Source: Brachyhypopomus gauderio (lineage: Eukaryota > Chordata > Actinopteri > Gymnotiformes > Hypopomidae). Taken from it: a DNA stretch of 64,000 nt. The stretch spans positions 38,051,521-38,115,520 of the forward strand of contig NC_135213.1 in the NCBI RefSeq assembly GCF_052324685.1. The letters are read 5' to 3'. A program made the position numbers and the translations under genes. The notes beneath the pieces were generated by a model. The model was not told the DNA's origin and did not search any database. It was given only the letters and a program-made list of their open reading frames with translations. Shown piece by piece: positions 13,501 to 26,594 of the stretch. Each line of letters starts with the position of its first letter. Position 1 is the first letter of the stretch.

Positions 13501-14873
13501 AGTTCAAAGAGTGTAATGTTGATTTACTTTGTTAAAATACTCAAATTTATTTTGCTACGGCACATAAACTTTCAGGAGGTGCTACAGCAAATGAGCTAAA
13601 GGTTAAACCTTAAGTGTGCATCTAAATTAGCCAGGCCCATGTTTGGAGTCTTAGTGGTAGCTATTCCTGATCTCCCTATTAAAACCTACAAATATTTGAG
13701 AGCAAGTCAATTACTCATTGTGTAATGGGAAAAGTGCAACTGACCATAAAATACCTGTAAATAGAAATATCAATAAATAGATTAACATGTGCACGGGACA
13801 CTAATACACAGGTTCATTTTCTGACATGTTATCTCCACATCTCTTCTGCAGACTGTGAAAGATTTTGCGAGCTAAAAACCAAAGGAACTGTTAATACAAC
13901 CATCTTAAAAGCTTATACGCTAGAGGTAGTGTTACTTTAAATTCAAAAAGAATAAAAAACACCCTATCACATCCCTGCACTGAGATAGCCTCAAACACTC
14001 AAACACATCTTTGCTAAAACCCATACTCTATAACTAACCACAAATCTCAGGATAGGCCTTAGCAATAATGACTCCTCGGTAAGGTCACCCATGGCCTTAT
14101 AATACTGCTGTGATTTCTGAGGGAAAAGTGACAGTGTAAGTGCCAGAACTGTATTGGTGACATCTGCTTCAGAAAGAGTCAAAGGCAGAAAACATCCTGT
14201 TTGTTTTGGTTAAATGAATTGGTAAATTCAATTCAGGTTTTTACTTAACTGTGTCTCAATTACCAGTTGTATTGTAAGCAATTGTTGAAAGAAAAACCCC
14301 TGTAAATAAGCAGTCTAAGGGCCTCTGGTGTGGGATTCTGGGACACATGGTGGTGCAACCAGGTGCAGGCGTCCGGCTTGCTTCCGAACTGTGTGTCCCA
14401 ACAAGTGCTTCTGTGTTGTGTCACCAGCAGGGTGTCCCCTGTCTCACAGACGGTCCATTGAGGCAGGAAGTAAGGGGCGCAGAAGCCCACTGTCCGCAGC
14501 AGTGAAGGGAAACCCAGTCAGCCCCCGTCACAAAGGAGCACAGGCGTCACTTACACGTTATTAACGCACTAGATGCTGTTCTGTGCAGCCGTCGCTCAAC
14601 CGTGTCCAGCTGCACTTAGATAAATACTGCAGGTGTTAATTCAATGCTGTATGTGTTAAATGCATTTTGCCGTGTGAAGTACATGTCGTATTTAAGTAGC
14701 GCCTAAGTAATGTAAAGGTGATAAATATGTTTTCTGTTCATGTTTTGAGCATCTTACACATTATGTAGAGCAGCTCTTTGGAGCAGATTTATTTTTGTGT
14801 GACTTGGTAGAAACATGGACACGTTAACAAAAGCACATGGCTTCCCTTGCAGTTGGAGTACTTAGTAAATGGA

Positions 14874-14876
<3 letters not shown>

Positions 14877-14928
<52 letters not shown>
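14877..14928. repeat. (GT)n microsatellite
   Basis: About 26 uninterrupted GT units. Confidence 0.97.
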
Positions 14929-14929
<1 letters not shown>

Positions 14930-15520
14930 CATGGGGGAAGAAGAAAGGTTTATACTGCTGTGTTGAATCATCTGAAGACCTAAAGCTCACATGGTCTCTG
15001 AAAGTGTAGCAGCCTCTTAAAATCAGACACTGAAACAGAATTTTATTGCAGGAGATCATGCAGAGAGACGTGAGCATATTGATTTTGTTTTTCTGATTGT
15101 GGGTACCAGATCTCATGTGGCCTGGCAAATGGAAACTTGTGTTATTGCACTATTGTAAGCTGATCTGGACAAGAGCATCTACTAAATACTGCAATGTAAA
15201 TGCAAGTAAAACAGTCAACTCTATAGATTTGTCTTCTGCTCTGGGGAGCAGTCAGCGATGCATTTCCATAAATCAATCACAACACAGCCATCAAATCTGA
15301 TCACACACACAAACACAAGAGCAATGGAGGTTCATGCAGCTGGAGCCCAGTGCAGGGGGGGGTGTGAGGGCCACTGGGAGAGAGCTGGGGGAAGACAGCT
15401 GGGGAAGTGTGTGCAGAGTAGCTCAATGGACAGCGATGGGTTGGAGACCCACACGTAGTGCTGGATTAGCAGCTGCCTGCTGGCTGGCAGGGCTGGACCA
15501 GGGGGCTGGACCGGGGGGGT

Positions 15521-15590
15521 GGCGGGGGGGGGGGGGGGGGGGGGGGGGGGGTAACTGGGCCGGGGGGGGGGCTGGACCGGGGGGAATCCC
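15521..15590. repeat. Poly-G tract with G-rich flanks
   Basis: An almost unbroken G run centred on 15530-15550, followed by further runs of eight to nine G. Its length is likely to be unstable in sequencing and assembly. Confidence 0.9.
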
Positions 15591-15942
15591 GAGAGAGAGG
15601 CTGCTCTATTCCTCCTGCGGGCATTCCGAACGGACTGGCATTCAGTTCTTCATTGTAAGCAGGGCCCCAGGCTACACTGCGTTGCTTTGGTTTCTGCGAC
15701 TGAATTGCTAGAGCCCCTCCCACCCCCCCCCCCCCCACCCTCCACAGGGTCGCTGCACAAACCACTCATGCTTTCATTGATCACGGCAGAGAAAAAAATG
15801 AGAGGGATGCTAGAATTCTTGGCCACTGGGTCCTAGCAAAATTGATCTGTACTTTTTAATGACAGTGAGGCTGAGAGACAAGCAATTGATCCTCCAGAAG
15901 GCAAAAGAACTGAAAAATGTAGGAATGCCAGTCATGGAGTGT

Positions 15943-15943
15943 A

Positions 15944-16032
<89 letters not shown>

Positions 16033-16222
16033 GTGTGTGTGTGTGTGTCTGTCTGTGTGTGTGTGTGTGTGCATGCATCTTGTGTGTCTGTATGTGTTCA
16101 CACACTTAGGCGTCTGTCTGTGCAATGTGTTTGTGTGTATGTTGGTTCTCTGTGTACGTTGAAGTAGATGTGTGTGCACTTCTGGATATGTCTACAAGTG
16201 TGTGTGTGTGTGTGTGTGCACA
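15943..16222. repeat. (TG)n compound microsatellite
   Basis: Long TG tracts at 15943-16072 with occasional TA, CG and TC interruptions, degenerate TG-rich sequence, and a second pure tract at about 16197-16220. Confidence 0.95.
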
Positions 16223-16299
16223 AGAGCGAGATTTGGGAGGCGATTTTCAGTTCCTATAGCAACCATGATGTAAGCTGAGAGGGGCAACGGTGCCCCATC

Positions 16300-16345
16300 C
16301 CCCCCCCCCCCCCCCCCCCCCACACGTCCCCCCCCCCCCCTCACC
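16300..16345. repeat. Poly-C tracts
   Basis: Two C runs (about 21 and 12 bases) separated by CACACGT, followed by C/T-rich sequence. Confidence 0.9.
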
Positions 16346-17568
16346 CCCCCTTTCTCTCCCTTTCTCTTCCTCTCCTTCTAAAAGAGACACAATCCCGCTC
16401 TTAGGAAAGCTGGGTGCGTGAGAACGGAAAGTGCACCACATTTTTCTGGATTATCACGAGCCTTTTATAATCTTCCTTTCATTTTTTATCGTTATGGAAG
16501 AAGATTAGCAAGCTGGAAACGTCTGCCCAATAACAATAACGTTTGGGTGTCGGGCGAGAAAGGTGTGTTTGTAATGTCTACCTAGGAATTCATCCACTCA
16601 CTCAGCCCCTGGGCTGTGGCTGGTGAAGCTGTTCAGAGCTGAACACCCCGGGCAGCTAAAGCTTCTGTGCATTCTGTCAAAGTTTTTGTAGATGCAAACA
16701 TCTATATGGCCATGACATTTGTCATGTGATTTAACATTTTACCTGTGTTACCTCTAAATATGTATCATGTTTACTGTCTAAAAAAAATTTTCAATAATTG
16801 TACGAATTATTATAATGTGTTAATATTTACCCAAATATATATTGTTTTTTCATTTGAAACTGTTTCGCTTGTTCAAACTATGTTGGGCCTCAGTGTTTGC
16901 ATCATGCCAGCTCTAACTAGGTTGTTCTCTGTGACCTAGATTTAGTGTTAGCAGTGTGAACAACTTTTTTGGGCCCTCGAATGCATAAAGTGAAGTAGCA
17001 CATTGTGTTTGTGAATTGTTGTGCCAGTTGTACCAATTCTACTAAGAAAGATTATTTAATAATCCCAAACAGTGTGTTGACACCTGTTAGTTTCCTGTAA
17101 TCTGCATTTCATGCTTTCCTTACAGGCCCTGACATAGCATGACTGGTAAATGTTTCACTCATTCTTGTTATAAAAAAAATAGATTCCATGTATTACATAA
17201 TTTAATTCTTGCATCACGATAACTTTCAACAATGTTGTTAAATCCAGAATCTGTTACTTTCAGCTGCACATGACATGCATTTCAAAACAGAAACACGGCG
17301 AACATCACCCTTCTGCAGTATAAGAGAAGTTCTATTAGCGATAACAGGAAACTTACAAAAATAACTGGAACAGTTTATGGAAACTTTAGCAGCGGAGCAC
17401 AACATGCACTCAGGCAGAGTGCGGGAAGGAAGTGATCATTCTGTCTGTTATTGCAAGTTCTTTACACTTGCCTGCAGTGTTCCTGATTGCTGTCCAAGGC
17501 CCATCCTGACTAGTTCGACTGTTCTGTCTACTTCTCTCACTTGTCATGTTCGTCTTCTCTGAAGCCAG

Positions 17569-18393
17569 GGCCAGGGCACCGCTAATGAGGACTGCCCCCT
17601 TGCCGTCCAGCGCGAGTCTACGATTGGCCGCATGGAGAAGAGGCGTGGCCTGCAGGCTCCGCAGCTCAACGGCCAGCCCCGAGAGGCCTCGTCCAGTGCC
17701 CGGTCCCCCGAGCGCCGGTCCCCCGAGCGCCGGTCCCCCGAGCGCCGGTCCCCCGAGCGCCGGTCCCCACCGCTCGCTGGTGCCACCTCCCTCACCTCCC
17801 TCACCCAGACAGAGGAGCTCTTTGACCTGATAGCCAGCTCACAGAGCCGCAGGCTGGACGAGCAGAGGGCCAGTCTCGGGGAGGAGCTGGGCGTGACCAC
17901 AGCACTGAACAACATCGGCCAACTCTGTCAAACCTGCAACCCACAGGAGCTGAATGATGACTTCTTTAATATGCTCATTAAATATCAGGTAACTGAACAT
18001 CACTCTTTAGAACACATGTTAACCAAATGTAGTTTTTAGTAGTATATAATACTAATTCATCCATCCATCCATCCATCCATCCATCCATCCATCCATCCAT
18101 CTATCTATCTATGAATGACTGTAAGATTGTGCTTTTACCTGAATACAAAGTGAAGGTTAAACAGCAGATCATCATCTCACTTTATCATGCTGTGGCTTTT
18201 CCACCAGTCCTCCCGTATGAATGACCAGAGGTGCTCTATGCCTTCAGCTCCAGATCCAGACGAAGACTTCTTCAGTCTCGTTCAGAGAGTGCAGGCCAAA
18301 CGTATGGACGAACAGCGGGTCTCCTTTCATCCTGACGAGGATGATAACACAGACTCCCAGTCCAAATCCAAGCCCACTGAAAACTCCAGTTAG
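17569..18393 (+). CDS. gpsm1: G-protein signaling modulator 1 (AGS3), C-terminal GoLoco region
   Basis: GPSM1 binds GDP-loaded Gi/o alpha subunits through GoLoco motifs and acts as a dissociation inhibitor, for example in spindle orientation. Two coding exons join in phase 0: about 17569-17988 (donor CAG|GTAACT) and 18208-18393 (stop TAG). They contain three GoLoco motifs: FDLIASSQSRRLDEQR (about 17818), DDFFNMLIKYQSSRMNDQR (spanning the splice junction) and EDFFSLVQRVQAKRMDEQR. These match the last three of the four GPSM1 motifs, not GPSM2. A pyrimidine tract precedes the first exon, with possible acceptors after 17564, 17568 or 17610. ATG 17632 has a strong Kozak context and could start a short isoform. 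A 15-bp repeat lies in exon A. The TPR domain and first GoLoco motif were not found upstream. AATAAA lies at 18493. About 200 residues are visible. Confidence 0.92.
17701..17768 (+). repeat. 15-bp coding tandem repeat in gpsm1
   Basis: Four perfect copies of CGGTCCCCCGAGCGC plus a partial fifth. In frame they encode RSPER repeats just before the second-family GoLoco motif. Since 15 is a multiple of three, copy-number change keeps the frame. Each unit has an Arg-Ser-Pro site. Confidence 0.97.
18056..18112. repeat. (CATC)n / (TCTA)n microsatellite in gpsm1 intron
   Basis: About eleven CATC units followed by three CTAT units, in the intron between the two gpsm1 exons. Confidence 0.95.
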
Positions 18394-18492
18394 AGACCGG
18401 CGCACGTGAGAGCTACCACGTTTATTAAGCACTGACTCTGACAAGGCCATTCTGTACCACATCTCTGAGACGGATATATCACATTTGGTGCG

Positions 18493-18498
18493 AATAAA
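18493..18498 (+). terminator. gpsm1 poly(A) signal
   Basis: AATAAA about 100 bp after the gpsm1 stop codon. It is the first canonical signal downstream. Confidence 0.6.
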
Positions 18499-19695
18499 AG
18501 GTCCAGGCTATAAAGTCTAGGAAGGCAGAAAGTCTATGCCTCTCCCATCTCTAGTCCAAGTATCTCTGCACTATATTTTTAGCGGAGCCAAAAATATATC
18601 CCTCATTTTGCCGTTCCACTGAAACTTTTGTCAATTTTTCTGCCAGGTGTTCATGCATTAACACTGCAATTTTCACGGGCTTGAACTGGATGCGTCAGGG
18701 TGGGCAAAACACTCATATCTGCTGGGCAGGATTGACCCGAGATCAAACTTAAAGCATAATCTAACCTTACAATCAAGGGCCAAAGGTGGGCCTCAATCAC
18801 GGATAATTTGATCAGAAAAAAAGGGGGCCAAAATATATCCCTTATTTTTTTTAATAGGTGCACTATGAAAACGTTTGTTCACATTCTATGTCAACTTCAC
18901 CATGCATAACTATTAACCCAAGGGATGCTATGGATGAGCCTACCGAAGTTTAACAATAGGCTACTAACCTCTGGCGCACAAAATAACGCAGATGGCGGTG
19001 GTAGTGCAGAGCACGTGCGTTTAGGGCAGGTAGGTTGCGGCGCACTGAAGCTGCTCTTCTCCAGGCCTGGAACACGAGCACATGGCACATGGTCTCTTCG
19101 TTGTACTTTCATCTATCTTGTAGGCTACGACTGCCGTATTCCGTAGATAAAATAAGACTAATAGGCTCATTAAGAAAGGCATAAATTATAAACAAAATGT
19201 GAAATGATGATTATAAATAAAGATTTAATGTTTTGTATGCAGTTTTGAACAGCAACGTGTTGATAGATTATTCTTTTAAATCCTAACATATATTTTATGT
19301 TTCAATCAATAAACGAAAAAAAAACGAGTGATTTAATGTCTGTTCGTGATCGCAAAATAGATGTTCATGTGTACATCCTTTGAAGTCATAAAGTCTCAAT
19401 TTAAAAAATCACAAAATATCAGGTTATACCGCAGAACAATGTTTTTTTTCATTTACTTTTACATTTTGGGGTTGTACAGCAAATGCACTTTTGTATATGG
19501 GTGTTCATTTCACCAGTGTAAAAAAACAAGCAGTGAATACAGGCATCACCTTGAGGTTATCAGAGACAGCCACAGCTACTCTGCAGACTGGCCAACAGAC
19601 GCGCATAGCACGCCGAGGGCAATACCAGCACAATACCAAACCGGACGCACACTTCACACGCACTTTGGCCACTTGTAGGCAAATAAATGAGGAAA
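18499..19695. other. Interval between gpsm1 and the ak5-like gene
   Basis: 1.2 kb with no recognised exon. Its right part (about 19560-19695) is the probable 5' UTR and promoter of the ak5-like gene. No TATA box was recognised. Confidence 0.5.
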
Positions 19696-22600
19696 ATGAA
19701 CACCAGCGACGCCAAGGAATATCTTTCCAAACGACAGATCCCCCATCTTTTTGAGGTATGGTAGAATTCCTCTTTGCCGATCTGTTATTGTAAAAGGCGG
19801 TTGAAATCGGGGAACGCATCCTCTCAGGAAAAGCAGGATATGGATTGTTAACGGCTGTTTGAAGTGTCGAGTTGTGCAACAAGTTCGCTGGTGCGTGTAA
19901 AGAAAACCGCGAGACGCACTCAAGTTGTTGTAGCCCGCTGGCACGAGCGCGTCCTTTCTGGTCACTTCTGTCTCGCGAGTCTGCAGCTACTCAAAACGCT
20001 GACATTAGTTTTGTGGCTGTTTTGTGTGCTCGTGCTGATATTGATTTCCTTTAGAGATACGGCTTACTTAGCAAAAAAACACTTTTGCTGGAAAGTATGG
20101 TGCATTTCTTTTAAATTAAACCATTTAGTTTTTATAAATAATTATTGGGTTTTGTCTGAAATGTGTCAGATGTAAACCTTTGGAATACGTCAATGGGAAT
20201 AGAGTTATAGTCCAATAAAAAAAAATTGCAGGCTGTTTTTTCTCTGTAAAGTATAACTTCTGTGAAAAGTCTAGCTTCAGTCTAGCTTTGGTGGACAGCC
20301 AAAAAGCAGGTTTATGTTTCTTTAACTTGGACAATTAGGCTACATAGGAAATTAGATAGGCTACTTGAATCTGTCTCTATGGTGATTCTCAAGTGGGATG
20401 TTGTTATTGCAGGGCAGTGAGCCTCAAGTTTGTCTACAAGTGGCAAGTGTCTCCTTTGAGTATTAAGAAGGGGTCTGGCTATGAGAGGTGTGATTGAGCT
20501 GCATATAAATACCTGCAAATGAATGCACAACCTGGACAGATATGATAAGCACTGAAAAGTGGAATGTACATCCCGAGGCCATTTGTATCGTATCTGGTAC
20601 TTACCTGAGCGACCTGTTCAGATCGGGTCTGCTCCTTCATCTGTAAGACGCACGTGCCTGACACAGGTGCAGTGGCCTGTTGGACGTTAACATGTTAAGA
20701 GTTCCCTTCTCGGCAAAGGCGTGGACCGAAATTTCAACACCGGTAGTGCACTGCCTATCACCAAGGCAACAAGCTCCTTATTTACTTCTTGTGAGTCAGC
20801 ACACATGAGACGAACCATCGGAGACCTTGAGGGAGAGACAGACAGACACGTGCCGCAGTGGGAATTCATCTTGGGTTCATATTTTACGACTAAGTATAAT
20901 ATATGAGCATAGTATACTATATAAATAAATTAATTAATCTCTATTCATGGACACAACTATTTGAAAATTAAATTCAGTGTCCTAGTGAATGGTTAGAGGG
21001 TTAGACTGATCCTAGCTACTTAAACTTGAAAAGCGCAGTCCAACATTTATCATGACTCTATACACTGACACTGATGGTAGCTCCTTCCTCGCCGCTGTTA
21101 GCACCAACCTGTGTCCTTCCATAGCAAACGTACGAAACATATTTCTCATATTTGAGAAGAAGAAGAAGAAAACTCGTTTCCCTATCACAGAGTTGATGCT
21201 AGAGATCAGTTTTCTTGCTCTCCTACACTGTTGCCTTATTTAGCAACTGATTATTTCTCAAGCTCTGATCCATGTGGATTGACATGTAAATACACAGTCT
21301 CCATATTAGCATCATAAGAAGAAAACCTCTGATTAGGGCGAGGGTTGTCCAGTCCTGCTCTCCCCCACCGCACAGTCCACTGCCCCGCTGTGTGGGCTGA
21401 ACAGAGTGGCCATTTGCAATTATCATTTTCTCCACCGTGCTATTCATTCCTGTCTCTTTTCATCTCACCTGTCCATCTAAAACCGTCTAGGAATCTGTAT
21501 GCGAGGAGAAGGATGTGTGGGTGAGATCTGTTCGCTTTCGCTAGCACATTAGCTTTGTGTTGTGAAGTAAACAAGATAATCCTTTATTAGTCCCACGCTG
21601 GTGAAATTCACAAGGAACAAGCCAACATTGGATTTTTATTGGATATTTGTAGCTAACGTTGGTTTCCTTTCAACGTAAAATCTATGAAAGACATCCAAAT
21701 AACTGTATCTCCATGAGAAGGGGCAGCATTAGCATTGTATTATTATTTTTAGAACTATATTAATTCATGCCTTCCTGTTCTTTTCCAGAGCATGTTGACT
21801 GGCTTGATGTATCACCGGCCCGAGGACCCCTTGAGCTTCCTGGAGAACTGCCTGCAGAAAACGCGAGAGTTGGGGGGCCCCGAATGTGTAGCCTGGGACA
21901 CCTTCATTACGCCTGATCGTAAACCTCTACCACCTATTTCCACAGCCCAGGGAAAGAAAGCCCCCTGCAAACATGGTAAGCCCTGCCAAGTCGATGCACA
22001 CTAATGATATTTGCAAAAAAAGGTGCCAGGTTGTTAATCACAGTAATATGTTGTTATTAAATAAATCAGTAATGGACACGGAACGTTTGGGAGCCATCAG
22101 CAATAAGTGCAGAGAGGCTGTATATTTGTCCAGAAGTTAATGGTCAAAGCAGTGAGTTACTGTAATATGATCACAGACCAGTAGAACTAGAATTGCGAGC
22201 ACTAGACAAAAAAGAATCCAGGAAACGTGGCCCAGCGGTGTGTGTGCTCAAGGAAGCTTCTGTAACGGCAAAGGAAAACACAGGGCATTCATTTTCCACA
22301 CCCATTTTTACCAGAATCGTCTATTATAAACTTCACATGGCTGTACGGTTAGAGAGCAAATTCATGCTAGCTAAGACTGTTAGGAAGTGATGTCGTAATA
22401 AGTCAGGCGTCTATGCAGCGATGGAGTCGTATCAGTGCAACACAAGCCATCATGCCATGGCCACATCAGGGACGGGATCTGGTGACAGGAGGAAACGAGA
22501 CTAAATGATCTGCAGCATTTGAGGTGCAGGAGCAGTAAGATAGTCAGATCATAGGCAGACGCACAGAGAGCAAGTGGATTCTTCACTGACCTTTCATGGA

Positions 22601-24903
22601 AGGACAGGGAAGAACAGGAGGCAGAGGAAGAGAAAAAGGACCATCGTGTCCCCAACGTGTCCCAAAAATTGTGCCGTCAGCCCAAACAGAAAAGAGTGAC
22701 CTGTCTTAGGGGAATCAAGGAACACTGTGTTCCTCGGCTATGGCCAGAACATTTCTACAAGCAGTGACGGGCTGATACCACCCAGGTGCTACCACCCTCT
22801 AGGGAGGTAGAGTGCAGCGTGGAGACATCCTGTAGAACTCTACAGGTGATGAATCACATCCTCCAGGCCTCCTGGGGGAACTGTCTCCCCAGGCTGCAAT
22901 AAGGAGCTGGAACGCTGGAACTCTAGGCAGCGCTGTCAGTGGTGGTGATTCAGGGACAGTGTCTGGGACAACAGACAAAGGGAGCAGGGACAGCGGGGAC
23001 CTCAAGGACAGCAGCTAGTGACGTGAGTAGCGATGGAGAGCAGAAACGCTGTGGGACATCGGTTAATAAGACGGGGTTTGTGGAAGCTGAAAGAGCTGAA
23101 GTATTAGAGGCTGAAGGGAGTGGCCACAGATCTGGAGGTTGGAAGGGCCACAGAGGTGGCAGATGGAAGACTGGTAGGGGCCAGGAGAACCTCAAAGGGA
23201 ATTGAACCACCAAAGCAGAAATCAAACCCAAACCAGGACCTGGAGCACAGACAGAGGGAAGAGAGAAGAAGGGAGAACATACAACAGAGCTGGGCACCAT
23301 AAACTACCATCAGAGGCGGTCTTTGCATAGAGGCGTGGCTAGGCAACTGCCTTGGGCCCCTCCCACTGCAGCCCACTGTATGGGCCCCCTGATTAGCTGA
23401 CTTATTTCTCACATATTAATGTTGATGGGCCCCCTAGCAAAATTCGCCTTGAGCCCCCAAATTTCTAAGTCCGCCACTGACTACCATAAGCTACCACAAA
23501 CCGTCTGGCCCTCCCTGATATAGGATGCTGAAAGTTGGCATCAGAGTGACTGTGGATCCTTCTGCAGGTCCAGTTCTAGTAAGTCCTTCTCAGCTGGACC
23601 GGTGGCCTAATCATACATGATCCCCTCGTATTAGGACATGATGAGAGATGCTTTACGTTACTCAGGTGCTAGAACTCCCCAGATTCACTAAGAGACCCAC
23701 AGCATTCTTGGAAAACATCGAACACATGAGCAGAGAGTCAGGGAAGACCTACGATGGAAGACTGGACCTTACGAGCTGGCTGCACAAACCGGAGGGTGGG
23801 AGGATTACTTAGCTTCCAACCTCTTTTATTGCCATAATAAGTTGTGCAAACTCGCATTGTGATTTCCAAACCTGTGATGGTGGCCTAAGTGTATTTACTA
23901 TATCTAAGGTTGGCAAAATTGGAGAAAAATGGTCAGGAGGCATAAGTGCTAAGATGGTCACCTGCACTTGTCACCTACAACTGTCTCCTACACCTGTCAC
24001 CTACACCTGTCACCTATGCCTGTCATCTACGCCTGTCACCTGCACCTGTCTCCTATACCTGTCACCTACACCTCTCACCTACACCTCTCACCTACACCTG
24101 TCTCCTACACCTGTCTCCTACACCTGTCACCTGCACCTGTCACCTACACCTGTCACCTACACCTGTCACCTGCGCCTCTCACCTACGCCTGTCAACTACG
24201 CCTGTCATCTACGCCTGTCACCTACACCTGTCAACTACATATTAGGGCTGTGAACCTTTGGGAATCCCACGATTCGATTCAGAATCGATTCTTGGGGTCA
24301 CGGTTCGATTTTTTCCCGATTCTTTCAGATCCCAACAATTCGATTCAAAAACGATTATTTTCCGATTTAAAAACGATTCTCAATTCAAAACGAGCTACTC
24401 CGGTCTGCTGGCATGAAAGCAGAGTACATTTATAAAGATATTATAATTGTAAAGGTTTTATCAACATATTGCAATAATGTAAACACACAAAGGTAAATCC
24501 AAGACAACATGTCTGATTTATTTATTCTTGCACATATGTTTTTAACTTGTACAAACAGAGCACAATATATTTGAGGCGGACACTCAGAACACTACATTAA
24601 ACTAATAAAACTGTAGTAAAATAAACAATATTGGTAGGCTTAGGCTAGCTGCCAGAACTTGCCACTACTCAAAAATTTTATTATACAAAAATACTGCTCT
24701 TTCTGTAAAAACAACCAATTGCTTCGTACAAGAATTAGGCTTAGGCTAGCTGCCTATTTCTGAGAACATGCCACTTCCAGAAACAAAATTGCACTTTTTT
24801 CCTTAACAAATCACAAAAATAAAAAATATATGAAAGTGCTGTTACATTATTAAAATGGGTGGGCTTACGTTAGCTGCCAGAACTTCCATTTCACAGATGA
24901 AAA

Positions 24904-25000
<97 letters not shown>

Positions 25001-26534
25001 TGTATACTTATATATATATATTTTTATTATTTTTTTTTCTAAAAGCCGCATATATCTACTGAACTGAATACATTTAACTGAACTGATCAGTTTCTGAACG
25101 GTGCCTGTAGTATTTCACGTGCGACAGATTTGGCCGACTCCCCTCGTTTATCTGCATAAAGACGCTACAGATTATATTGTTGATTTACGTTTCTATGCAT
25201 AAATAAGAGCTAGACTTTAATTATCCATCACAGCAAACTGCATTATCTATGTCCAAAGACACACTGGCTCAAGGGTATTAATTATTTTAAATAAAATACA
25301 CACCGGCTATACCGAAGTTCACCTCTGACCAGGACTTTGCAGTATTACAGCAGTATTATGTCTAAATATCTAGTTAGAACAAAACTAGAGTGCCCAATGA
25401 AATAAGTTATAATCACTGTAACTCCCGAATATCATCTGTAGTGTCTTTATGCGTGTGCAAACGATCAAGCCCATTCTTACCCGGGGCGGGTTGACGGTAA
25501 AATCTAAAGTGTTTCCAAATGGTTGCTTTCAAAGACCGCAGAGCCGTTTGGACTTATTTTTCTTCATACTTTAGCGGTTTTGCCTAGCACTATGGTGGCT
25601 GAGAAGGTACACCTGTACCCGAAAAAAAAATTGATTTTTTGAAAATGAGAATCGATTCTGAATCGTTCAAAGTTAGAAACGCGATTCGAGTCACCTACAT
25701 CTGTCATTTACACCCGTCACCTCCACCTGTCACCTCCACCTGTCTCCTTCACCTGTCTCCTAGTGCAGATGTCACCTCATGTGCTAAAATAGAATGTGAT
25801 CTCCCTATATATAGAAATGTATGTATTTCTTTTTTTTTCAGACAACAGTCAGTATAAAGTCATATAGCGATCATGTAGTGTCGCCTCTCACTTTCTGTAG
25901 ACAGTGGTCCTGGTCCTGGGCCTTACCGACGCTACGAAAGACTGCCACCCATTCAGGCTCAGTTCTCCATTGAGAGTGATTCTGACATGACCGAGTCCTC
26001 TGGACTCATACAGGAATATGACGTCTTTGACCCGTCCAAACCACGACCCCATATCATATTCATCATAGGTGAGGATTCACTGTTTTTTTGTCTCATAACC
26101 TGCTGTTACAAACTGTACTGAGTCTCAAAATAATGTTGCGTATAATGCAGGTATGTAACGGTGATCCCAGTTTCACTGTCTTGTTACATTCTTTCATCAT
26201 GATCTGTTGCTGTGGCAGGTTACGTTTCTCTGGTCACCTTCCCTCTGTAGGCGGGCCTGGTAGTGGGAAGGGCACTCAGACGGCTAAGATCGCAGCTCAG
26301 TACGACTTCGAATGCGTGTCTGTTGGAGAGATTCTGAGGAACCAGCTGTTACAACATGCTCCCAGCGACAGGAAGTGGGAGCTGATCGCCCAGATCATCG
26401 CCAACGGAGAACTAGCACCTCAGGTTTGGCTCTCCCAAGGCCCATATCCCATATCCACCCAGATCTAGTTGTTTTTCCAATTATCTTTTGAAATGAGATA
26501 ATTACGCAAGTGATGAAACCCAAGTGATGTATAA

Positions 26535-26594
<60 letters not shown>

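Larger units (their letters stand above)
9723..17568. other. 7.8-kb interval with no recognised gene
   Basis: Apart from the possible exon near 10.3-10.5 kb, I see no exon with vertebrate protein similarity here on either strand. It holds an A-rich tract at 11319-11375, GT microsatellites, a poly-G and a poly-C tract, and ordinary AT-rich sequence. The TPR-coding exons expected upstream of a full-length gpsm1 were looked for specifically and not found. Confidence 0.6.

Noticed and set aside
15859-16179. ORFs made of Cys-Val or His-Thr repeats near GT/CA tracts
   Set aside because: Direct translations of dinucleotide microsatellites; the same applies near 53.0-53.2 and 61.5-61.7 kb.
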